Positions 1-6,148 of a stretch of 6,367 nt of DNA are shown here, piece after piece. Origin of the DNA: an uncultured cyanobacterium (GTDB lineage Bacteria; Cyanobacteriota; Cyanobacteriia; PCC-6307; Cyanobiaceae); the NCBI GenBank assembly GCA_903831165.1, contig CAIKWV010000051.1, forward strand, positions 1-6,367, given 5' to 3'. The notes under the pieces are model-generated. The model made no database searches. It was not told the origin of the DNA and was given only the letters and a program-made list of their open reading frames with translations. Each line of letters begins with the position of its first letter. Within the stretch, counting starts at the first letter, position 1. The position numbers were made by a program, and so were the translations under genes.

Positions 1-1271
1 AGGCCTGGCTCTACGCCTACGCACCGCTGCAGGGCTACCAGACCTTCTGGAACCAGACCCAGAACCCCGCCTTCCCGGGCTATGTCGGTGGGTTCAACCG
101 CTTCCGCCACTACAGCCGCCTCAACACCCCGGCCGACACCGACATCGTCACCCCCAACAACGACACGCCCTACTCCTGGGCCTGGCTGGATCTGAGGGCC
201 GAGCCGATCGTGCTGGAGCTGCCCGCCGTGGCGGCGCCGCGCTACACCGTCAACCAGTGGTTCGACCTCTACACCCATAACTTCGCCTACACCGGCGTGC
301 GGGCCACGGGCCGCCAGGCGGGTCGCTATCTGTTCGTGGGGCCCCACTGGCACGGTGTCGTGCCGCCGGGCATCACCAAGGTGTTCCGCGCCGAAACCGA
401 CTTCGTCGGCACCCTGACCCGCACCCAGCTCAACGGCCCCGACGACGTCGCCGCCCTGCAGGCGATTCAGGCCCAGTACCAGTTGATCCCCCTCTCCAGT
501 TACAGCCACACCACCCCGCCAGCCGCCGCGCCGCCGGTGGCCTGGCCCGCCTGGGATGCCGCCAAGGTCGAGGGGATCGGCTTCATCGGCTATCTCAACG
601 CCCTGCTGCCGTTCATGCCGACGGTGCCCTCCGAGCAGGCGATGCGGGCTCGCTTCGCGCGGATCGGTATCGGCGCCGGTCTGCCCTTCGATCCGGCCCG
701 CCTCGATCCCGCCCGCCGGGCCGCCCTTGAGGCCGGTGTGGCGGAAGCCGCCCAGGCGCTCAAGACCAAGGCCCTGGCCCAGACCAGCTCCCGCGGCTTC
801 TTCGGCACCCGCGAGGAGCTCGGCAGCGACTACCTCACCTACCGCTCGATGGGGGCGATGCTGGGGATCTACGGCAACAGCGACGCCGAGGCGGTGTACG
901 CCAGCCAGCAGACGGGGCCCGATGGCCAGCTGCTCGACGGTCGCCGCAAGTGGTTGCTGCGCTTCCCGGCCGGCCAGCTGCCGCCGGTGAGCGAGTTCTG
1001 GTCGATCACCATGTACACCCTGCCCCAGCGCCTGCTCACCCCCAACCCGATCCAGCGCTATTCGATCGGCGATCGCACCCCGGGTCTGCGCTACGGCGCC
1101 GATGGTTCCCTGGAGATTGTTCTCTCGGCCGAGAATCCCGGCCCCGCCAAGGTCGCCAACTGGCTGCCGGCACCGGCCGGACCCTTCTTCTTCGTGGCGC
1201 GGCTCTATGGGCCCAAGCCGGCGGTGCTGTCCGGGGCCTGGACCTTGCCGGCCCTGGTGGAGGTGCGCTGA
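1..1271 (+). CDS. DUF1254/DUF1214 domain protein, 5' end outside the window
   Basis: The reading frame is open from the left edge (first full codon at base 3) to a TGA at 1269-1271, giving 422 visible residues. The first in-frame ATG-like call inside the window (210) is not the true start, because the conserved family sequence begins well before it. The N-terminal half has the DUF1254 pattern, including TPNNDTPYSWAWLDL (near base 150) and GRYLFVGPHWHGVVPPGI (near base 324). The C-terminal part has the DUF1214 pattern, with NPIQRYSIGDRTPGLRYG followed by PFFFVARLYGP close to the end. Family members are usually secreted or periplasmic proteins of roughly 450 residues with a signal peptide, so probably only the leader and a short N-terminal stretch are missing. 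No catalytic activity is firmly established for the family. The gene is GC-rich like chlM and converges on it with only 4 nt between the stop codons. Confidence 0.88.
   Translation, partial: AWLYAYAPLQGYQTFWNQTQNPAFPGYVGGFNRFRHYSRLNTPADTDIVTPNNDTPYSWAWLDLRAEPIVLELPAVAAPRYTVNQWFDLYTHNFAYTGVRATGRQAGRYLFVGPHWHGVVPPGITKVFRAETDFVGTLTRTQLNGPDDVAALQAIQAQYQLIPLSSYSHTTPPAAAPPVAWPAWDAAKVEGIGFIGYLNALLPFMPTVPSEQAMRARFARIGIGAGLPFDPARLDPARRAALEAGVAEAAQALKTKALAQTSSRGFFGTREELGSDYLTYRSMGAMLGIYGNSDAEAVYASQQTGPDGQLLDGRRKWLLRFPAGQLPPVSEFWSITMYTLPQRLLTPNPIQRYSIGDRTPGLRYGADGSLEIVLSAENPGPAKVANWLPAPAGPFFFVARLYGPKPAVLSGAWTLPALVEVR
1069..1076. repeat. HIP1 octamer GCGATCGC
   Basis: A perfect copy of the palindromic octamer GCGATCGC lies inside the DUF1254/DUF1214 coding region. 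This Highly Iterated Palindrome is strongly over-represented in many cyanobacterial genomes. It is useful here as a taxonomic hint rather than as a functional site of this gene. Confidence 0.6.
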
Positions 1272-1275
1272 GCCG

Positions 1276-2019
1276 TCAGGCCCGCTCGAAGGCGATCAGG
1301 CGCGAGAAGTAGAAGGGCGCCTGGTTGAGGCTGCGGCGCACGGGCTTGAAGCCGGCGGCGGCGGCCGCCGCCACGATGCCGTCCTCGCGCAGGGTGTAGG
1401 CCCGGGTGGTCTTGCTGGGGCCGGGGAACAGCTGGCCGATGCCCTTGAGCAGGGCCAGCAGCGGCGTGTAGGGCGCGAAGCTGACCAGCAGGTGGGTCTC
1501 GGCCATGGCGGCCAGATGGCCCACCATTTCCTCGGCGGCCGCCTGGGGGTAGTGGATGAACACATCCAGGCAGATCACCGTGTCGTAGCGGCCCTGCAGG
1601 CTCTCCAGATCCGAGGCAAAGAAGCTGAGCCGCTCGCCGCTGATGCCGGCCTCGGCGGCCCGCCGGGCGGCTTCGGTCACCATCGCCGCCGACAGGTCGC
1701 TGGCGGCCACCGTGCCCGCCCCCAGCTGGGCCAATGGCAGGCTGAGGCTGCCGACCCCGCAGCCGGCATCACAGAAGCTGCGGCCCGCCAGGTTGCCCTG
1801 CTCCTGCAGCCAGACCAGCACCTCGTCGACGGTCTTCTGATGGCCGATGCGGATGTTGCGCTGGACCTTGTTGACCTCGTCGCTGTCGCTGTAGATGCGG
1901 TTCCAGCGCTCGAAACCGGTGCTTTCGAAGTAGGCCTGCACCTCGGCCTTTTCGCTCTGCTTGGCGTCCTGGAGCGCGCTGTTCTGGCCGGGTTGAACCT
2001 CCTGCAGGTCGGCGGACAT
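1276..2019 (-). CDS. chlM: Magnesium-protoporphyrin IX O-methyltransferase (ChlM)
   Basis: This 247-residue protein has the length and layout of ChlM/BchM. The enzyme moves a methyl group from S-adenosylmethionine to the ring-C propionate of Mg-protoporphyrin IX, giving the 13-monomethyl ester that feeds the cyclase step of chlorophyll synthesis. Seen in the sequence: a family-typical N-terminus, YFESTGFERWNRIY (residues 30-43); the SAM-binding glycine motif CDAGCGVGSLSLPLA (83-97); an acidic residue after the second strand in AASDLS (D108); DTVICLDVFIHYP (146-158); and the characteristic C-terminus FYFSRLIAFERA (236-247). The start is an ATG at 2017-2019 without a strong Shine-Dalgarno sequence. 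The stop is 4 nt from the end of the convergent DUF1254 gene. It lies 32 nt downstream of the radical SAM gene on the same strand, so it may be transcribed from that gene's promoter. The family assignment is firm; operon membership is inferred from spacing. Confidence 0.96.
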   Translation of the reverse strand: MSADLQEVQPGQNSALQDAKQSEKAEVQAYFESTGFERWNRIYSDSDEVNKVQRNIRIGHQKTVDEVLVWLQEQGNLAGRSFCDAGCGVGSLSLPLAQLGAGTVAASDLSAAMVTEAARRAAEAGISGERLSFFASDLESLQGRYDTVICLDVFIHYPQAAAEEMVGHLAAMAETHLLVSFAPYTPLLALLKGIGQLFPGPSKTTRAYTLREDGIVAAAAAAGFKPVRRSLNQAPFYFSRLIAFERA

Positions 2020-2051
2020 CGGATCGGCGTTGGCACAAGGTGGGCCGAATC

Positions 2052-3635
2052 CTAGGCAGCGACCTCGGCGCGCAGCTGGGTGCGGCTCGATTGCAGTTGG
2101 TTGTTCACCTCCTGGCGGACTACGGAGCGATAGTCAAGAAAATGCTCATTCAACAGGGCCATCCACAGGAATTGATCGAGCACTCGCGGCCGCTGAATGG
2201 CGGTGAGCAGCAGATAACGCCAGAAGCCCCAGCGAGTTGGACGGCGTACCCCCTGATTCCAGAAGAGATGCAGCATGCCGATCAGGGCCCCGGGGCGTTT
2301 CAGATGGCCAAAGAAACTCTTGAGTGATAGCCGGCGATGGCTTTGATCACGGCCCAGCTTGGTGGAATACCGATAGACGCGATCGAGATATTGACTCGGC
2401 TCGTAGAGCTCATCAAAGGCCTCGATGAACTCGCTGGCGATCGCCTCGATCGGGCGGCTGGGTCTGAAGTTCAGCAGATTGGTCTGCACGCCGGTGTCAA
2501 AATCAGCCTCGACATGCAAGAGGCGATCTTCCCGCTTCAGGCGATGCCAGAGCGCCGTGTTGGGCAGGGCCTGCAGGATGCCCACCATCGCCAGGGGAAT
2601 GGCGCTTCGGTTGACGAAATCAATGATGCGTTGCCCGGCGCCCGGTTGTTCGCCATCGAAGCCGAGAATGAAGCCCGCCATCACCAGCAGGCCCTGGGCG
2701 GTGATGGCATCGACGGCTTCCAGCAGGGGGCTGCGGGTGTTCTGATGTTTGTTGGCCGAGGCCAGGCTGCTGAGATCCGGGGTTTCGATGCCCAGGAACA
2801 CCCGGTTGAACCCGCTCTTGCGCATCAGCTCCATCAGCTCCTCGTCGTCGGCCAGGTCAATCGAGGCTTCGGTGGTGAAGGCAAAGGGATCGCTGTGGTC
2901 ATGCTGCCAGGCGGCCAGGGCGGGCAGCAGTTGTTTGACATGGCGTTTGTTGCCGATGAAGTTGTCATCGACCAGGAAGATTTCACCGCGCCAGTTGAGG
3001 TGACGGATCGCCTCCAGTTCGGCCAGCAACTGGTCTGGGGTCTTGGTGCGTGGCTTGCGCCCATACAGCACGATGATGTCGCAGAATTCACACTGAAATG
3101 GACAACCTCTGGAGAACTGCACCGCCAGCATCGCGTAGGCCTGCAGCTCCAGCAGATCAAAGCGTGGCACCGGTGTGGCGGTGAGGTCGGGCTTCTCGCC
3201 GCCCGCCGTGAAACGCCCCTTGGCCTGGCCGTTCTGCAGGGCTTCGACCAGCATCGGCAGGGTGATTTCGCCCTCATCGAGCACCAGGTAATCGGCCTGG
3301 CTCAGTTCAGGTGCATCGGGGCTGGAGCTGGCGAAGGGGCCGCCGACGGCCACGGGGCAGCCCTGCGCTTTGGCCAGGCTGATCTGATGCGCCAGATCCC
3401 GTTTCTGCACCAGCATCGCCGACAGAATCACCAGATCCGCCCACTGCCAGTCCGCCTCCGTGACGGCCCGGACATTGCAGTCCACCAGGCGGAATTGCCA
3501 GTTCTGGGGCAGCAGGGCGGCCACCGTGATCAGGCCCAGAGGGGGCAGCAACACCTTGTGGCCCATCAGCGAAACGGCTCGATCAAAGCTCCAGAAGGTC
3601 CTGGGGAAACGCGGGTCAATCAGCAGGATGCGCAT
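2052..3635 (-). CDS. B12-binding-domain radical SAM protein with DUF4070-like C-terminus
   Basis: The 527-residue protein has three regions. Residues 1-140 resemble the cobalamin-binding (B12) Rossmann domain found in class B radical SAM enzymes, with VGGPFAS (97-103) and YLVLDEGE (116-123). It lacks the DxHxxG lower-ligand motif, so any bound cobalamin would probably be base-off/His-off. Residues about 165-380 form the radical SAM core. Its iron-sulfur motif is C178-x3-C182-x2-C185 (RGCPFQCEFCD), followed by FLVDDNFIGNK (220-230), RVFLGIET (278-285) and GFILGFDGE (321-329). Residues about 380-510 look like DUF4070, the arrangement seen in HpnP-type hopanoid C-2 methylases and many uncharacterised paralogues. 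It probably performs a SAM- and B12-dependent methylation or rearrangement on an unknown substrate. Start ATG is at 3633-3635, stop TAG at 2052-2054, and it is the first gene of a likely pair with chlM. The fold assignment is firm; hopanoid methylation is only one possibility. Confidence 0.92.
   Translation of the reverse strand: MRILLIDPRFPRTFWSFDRAVSLMGHKVLLPPLGLITVAALLPQNWQFRLVDCNVRAVTEADWQWADLVILSAMLVQKRDLAHQISLAKAQGCPVAVGGPFASSSPDAPELSQADYLVLDEGEITLPMLVEALQNGQAKGRFTAGGEKPDLTATPVPRFDLLELQAYAMLAVQFSRGCPFQCEFCDIIVLYGRKPRTKTPDQLLAELEAIRHLNWRGEIFLVDDNFIGNKRHVKQLLPALAAWQHDHSDPFAFTTEASIDLADDEELMELMRKSGFNRVFLGIETPDLSSLASANKHQNTRSPLLEAVDAITAQGLLVMAGFILGFDGEQPGAGQRIIDFVNRSAIPLAMVGILQALPNTALWHRLKREDRLLHVEADFDTGVQTNLLNFRPSRPIEAIASEFIEAFDELYEPSQYLDRVYRYSTKLGRDQSHRRLSLKSFFGHLKRPGALIGMLHLFWNQGVRRPTRWGFWRYLLLTAIQRPRVLDQFLWMALLNEHFLDYRSVVRQEVNNQLQSSRTQLRAEVAA
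2437..2444. repeat. HIP1 octamer GCGATCGC
   Basis: This is the second perfect GCGATCGC in the window, inside the radical SAM gene. Two copies in about 6.4 kb are more than expected by chance for an 8-mer, even in GC-rich DNA, and they fit the cyanobacterial origin suggested by chlM. Confidence 0.6.
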
Positions 3636-3658
3636 GATCGCCAGCTCTGATCGATGGG

Positions 3659-3708
3659 CTTGGGGGCAGGGCCGGTGAACCGGCTTGGGGCCAGGGCCGG
3701 TGAACCGG
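3659..3708. repeat. Two tandem 25-nt repeats, each with a perfect palindrome
   Basis: Bases 3659-3683 and 3684-3708 are direct tandem copies of a 25-nt unit that differ at one position (24 of 25 identical). A third copy seems to begin at 3709 but breaks down after a few bases. Each unit contains the dyad GCCGGT-GA-ACCGGC (3671-3684 and 3696-3709), with 6-base arms and a 2-base centre. The array begins 24 nt upstream of the radical SAM ATG on the - strand, in the intergenic space between the two divergent genes. It could be an operator, a 5'-UTR hairpin pair of the radical SAM transcript, or a small repeat element. The sequence alone does not decide. No convincing -10/-35 promoter was seen beside it. 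Confidence 0.85.
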
Positions 3709-3886
3709 CTGGGCCGTGCCGGAGCCCAGCCATCCCGTTCCAGGTTCCTTCAACTTGGCTTGAATGGATCTTGGCGGCGGTGTTGGGAGCGGATCTGAGC
3801 AGGAACTGCGGCGCCATGCGAACCTGGATTACAGCCTGTTTCAAGCGAAAAGCTCGTATTCAGCCCATGACATCTGAACAGTCGAC
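3709..3886. other. Intergenic remainder between the divergent radical SAM and FkbM genes
   Basis: This stretch separates the palindromic repeats from the FkbM start and must hold the promoter for the + strand gene unless transcription comes from further left. I see no convincing sigma-70 boxes and no terminator. Base composition drops within it, from GC-rich near 3720 to AT-richer after about 3830. A possible short ORF of 24 codons (ATG at 3816, in a frame ending with TGA at 3888-3890) overlaps the FkbM ATG in an ATGA arrangement. Its product is not recognisable and it is not called as a gene. Confidence 0.4.
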
Positions 3887-5056
3887 ATGATCATGATCAG
3901 TGAGGTGACGCTGGCGGAGGCACTCAATGCTCACAAGCCATTGCTCCTCTATCAGCCTATGCATAGCGATTTTTGGTCGCCTGGTAATTCATGCGCTCTC
4001 ATCTCGAGAGCCATTGAACTTCTTGCTGGTCATGCCTCAGCGCCTATGGGCTTGTGGGTTTTCATTGATGATGTCTCTCTTGTCAGTCCCGCAATGGTGG
4101 CAGGCATTCAGGAATGTGCTGATCGCTCTGGCATCACTCTGCATTTTCTTGGTTGTTCCGATGATGCTTTAATGCCGGCAGATTCGTCCTATCTGCTCTG
4201 TATTCCCTTTGATCCTTCTGGGGCCATCGCCAAGGGTCAGTCCACCCTGAATGCCTCTGATTTTGGGGTTGTTCTGAATTTGACGCTGCATAGCCATCCT
4301 GCTTTTGCCGAATTTTTAGCCCGAAGCAGCGACACCTACTCGATCGGAGCAATGCGGGCTGCGAAGGCGATTTATTTGGACCGGCAGTCGGCCTTTGTTT
4401 TTCAGCAACTAATGAATGTCCGCAGCAGTGGAATCGTCTCAGAATTGCCTTGTTCTAATTATCCGCAATACCTCCATCCTGAGGTTTTATGGTATTTGAA
4501 CTCTATTGATTCTCCTGCTGCTTTTATTGACTGTGGCTCCACGGATGGTGGGGAGATCAAAGCCCTGATCGATTCCTGTCCAACGGCTTTCAGTCGTGTT
4601 CTGGCCTTTGATCCTGGTTCGGCTCCACGTGATTTTGTCGTTGAGGAAACTCCAGTGAGCTTGAGGCAGGCGGCCGTGTTAAAGAGCTCAGGTCGCTATT
4701 TCCTCCATGGTACGGGGATTGGAGCGCGCGTTTTGGGGGTGCGTTGTGCTGATACAGATGTTGCGATAGAGGCGATCAGTATTGATGATCTTGTCAACGT
4801 TGAAGGTCTCACTTCTCTCGCTCTTATTCGTATGGACATTGAGGGATCAGAGGTTGAGGCGCTGATGGGAGCAAGCGATGCCATCGCAAAGCTAGCTCCC
4901 GCTTTGATTATCTGTCTGTACCACCGGCCTGATGATATTGTCACCATACCATTGTTGATCGCTGCCATTAATCCAGGATATCTTTTTTATGTTGGTCATC
5001 ATAATCCAAATTGCTTTTATGAGACGGTGCTATATTGTGTGCCCATGCTTAGGTGA
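3887..5056 (+). CDS. FkbM-family methyltransferase with unassigned N-terminal region
   Basis: This 389-residue protein has a clear FkbM-type (Methyltransf_21) SAM-dependent methyltransferase domain in its C-terminal half. Seen: the SAM-binding strand-loop FIDCGSTDGGE (213-223), the acidic FDPG (241-244), SIDD (298-301), the family signature IRMDIEGSE (314-322), CLYHRPDD (343-350) and the terminal strand ETVLYCVP (379-386). FkbM-like enzymes usually O-methylate sugars or small molecules and are common in surface-glycan clusters. Residues 1-205 match nothing I recognise; a hydrophobic strand at GLWVFIDDVSLVSP (55-68) suggests an alpha/beta fold. No signal peptide or membrane segment is visible. 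ATG 3887 is the first possible start after an in-frame TGA at 3875-3877; ATG 3893 is an alternative two codons later. Neither has a strong ribosome binding site. Base composition is far more AT-rich than the genes to the left, which suggests transfer. The substrate cannot be named. Confidence 0.88.
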   Translation: MIMISEVTLAEALNAHKPLLLYQPMHSDFWSPGNSCALISRAIELLAGHASAPMGLWVFIDDVSLVSPAMVAGIQECADRSGITLHFLGCSDDALMPADSSYLLCIPFDPSGAIAKGQSTLNASDFGVVLNLTLHSHPAFAEFLARSSDTYSIGAMRAAKAIYLDRQSAFVFQQLMNVRSSGIVSELPCSNYPQYLHPEVLWYLNSIDSPAAFIDCGSTDGGEIKALIDSCPTAFSRVLAFDPGSAPRDFVVEETPVSLRQAAVLKSSGRYFLHGTGIGARVLGVRCADTDVAIEAISIDDLVNVEGLTSLALIRMDIEGSEVEALMGASDAIAKLAPALIICLYHRPDDIVTIPLLIAAINPGYLFYVGHHNPNCFYETVLYCVPMLR

Positions 5057-5228
5057 TCCGTGGCGGTTTCACTCGTTGTCAATCAAGGCCTGATGCGAGG
5101 TGCGACTTAGCCTTCGTGTCGCAATGTTGCAACGCCTGAGATGCCCTGGGGCTTTTGCAGGTCTCTGCTGAGATTCCTTTGATGTCGATTGCGGGGTCAA
5201 CTCCTTTGCTTGGTCAAACTCTTGGTAT
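5057..5228. other. Gene-free spacer between FkbM gene and WcbI-like pseudogene
   Basis: All three + strand frames contain stops and none gives a recognisable protein. A weak dyad, TGCGAC (5101-5106) with GTCGCA (5118-5123) around an 11-nt loop, is present but has no T-run after it, so it is not called a terminator. The frame that leads into the pseudogene is open from 5172, just after a TGA at 5169-5171. Confidence 0.45.
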
Positions 5229-6093
5229 TTGCTGTCAAAAATTACAGGGCAAAAAATTCTTATATTCGCTAATTGTCAGGGGCTGATCATTGCCAAGGCT
5301 ATGGAGTGCTTGTCGCCATGCAATGGCTACCAATACTTTAATAACTAGTTGTTGCCAAGCCGGCTTGCCGACGCGATCGATCCATCCCTCAAGCAGGCAC
5401 TCTCCAGCGCTGATGTGCTGATCTACCAGCCTTTAGCGCCTGCTTGGGGCGCCTATTCCACCCACTCTGTGGGCAGTACTGCTTCTGGCGAACCGGTTGA
5501 AGGTTTGCTGGCTCACTGTCATAAGGATTGCCTGCTGCTTTCATTTCCCTATATCTATAATGACGCCTTGTGGCCTATGTTTAAGGAGGGCGAGCGTTGG
5601 AAAACTATAGAACCGCTGCTCCCGTTCTTCACGAGTGGACTCGGCGTGGGCGATGTGCTTAGCATTTATCGCCATGGTGGCATTGATTTTCGCTATGCCG
5701 AACGCATGCAGAGAAGTCTCCAGATACTCGGCAATCGTGACGCTGAGTGCAGTATTCGTGTTTTTCCATATATTGCCCATCGGCTGTCGTCGGGAGCGAC
5801 TCTTTCGCACCCAGAATCATCCTTCCTTCGACTTGTTGATTTATCTGGCCTGTAGGTTTTTTGAGGCTATTGGCATTGATATTTCAATTAATCGAGTGGC
5901 CTCACTTCGCTTGAGAGCAACTGAAATCATGTTAGACATGCCAGGCTATTATCCTATGGAGGCAACGGCTATCCGTGCCCTGCCAATACTTTCGCCTGCT
6001 CTGGAGGAGGAGTCTCTTGCGGAGACTTCCAGGGCTTATTGGGAGGCGACAATCAGCTCGGCTTATACGGATCTTTTGGCGACCAAGGATTGA
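5229..6093 (+). pseudogene. WcbI-like polysaccharide biosynthesis protein, disrupted by a nonsense codon and a frameshift
   Basis: WcbI-family proteins (putative acetyltransferases/CoA-binding proteins of capsule and glycan synthesis) start with a strand followed by NCQ and end with a LF.T.NHP motif. Three pieces of such a protein lie here in order. Piece 1, up to 5345, reads QKILIFANCQG (from 5250) and ends in GYQYFNN before a TAG at 5346-5348. Piece 2, in the same frame from 5349, contains SSADVLIYQPLAPAWGAYST, LLLSFPYIYNDALWPMF, FTSGLGVGDVLSIYRHGGID and FPYIAHRLSS. Piece 3, in the next frame from about 5794 to TGA 6091-6093, begins ERLFRTQNHPSFDLLIYLA. Skipping one G of the GGG at 5792-5794 joins pieces 2 and 3 as HRLSSERLFRTQNHPS. 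The repaired product of about 285 residues is of normal family length. No ATG is available in frame before the NCQ motif; TTG 5229 is the nearest common start, so the boundary is approximate. It is probably a decayed gene; sequencing error at either lesion is possible. Confidence 0.82.
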
Positions 6094-6148
6094 AAAGGCT
6101 GATCTCTGTCCAGAACCAAGACGAAGAACGACGGCAAAATACCATAAA

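Noticed and set aside
1102..2055. 317-codon open frame on the + strand
   Set aside because: It overlaps the end of the DUF1254 gene and is antisense to all of chlM; both of those have strong family motifs and this one has none.
2052..3635. Naming the radical SAM gene bchE or hpnP
   Set aside because: The N-terminus and C-terminus are unlike BchE. Similarity to HpnP is shared with many DUF4070 paralogues, so a specific symbol is not justified from sequence reading alone.
2337..3650. 437-codon open frame on the + strand
   Set aside because: It lies antisense to the radical SAM gene, whose product has clear motifs (CxxxCxxC, GFILGFDGE). The + strand product has no recognisable domain and is a by-product of GC-rich codon use.
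3654..3890. 78-codon open frame on the + strand through the palindromic repeats
   Set aside because: Its first half is the translation of the tandem repeats and no domain is visible; at most the last 24 codons are of interest.
5101..5123. Possible terminator after the FkbM gene (TGCGAC...GTCGCA)
   Set aside because: The stem has only 6 pairs with an 11-nt loop and no T-run follows.
5229..6093. Programmed recoding (TAG readthrough plus frameshift) in the WcbI-like gene
   Set aside because: There is no slippery heptamer at 5792-5794 and no evident readthrough signal or downstream structure at 5346. Two unrelated lesions fit gene decay better.
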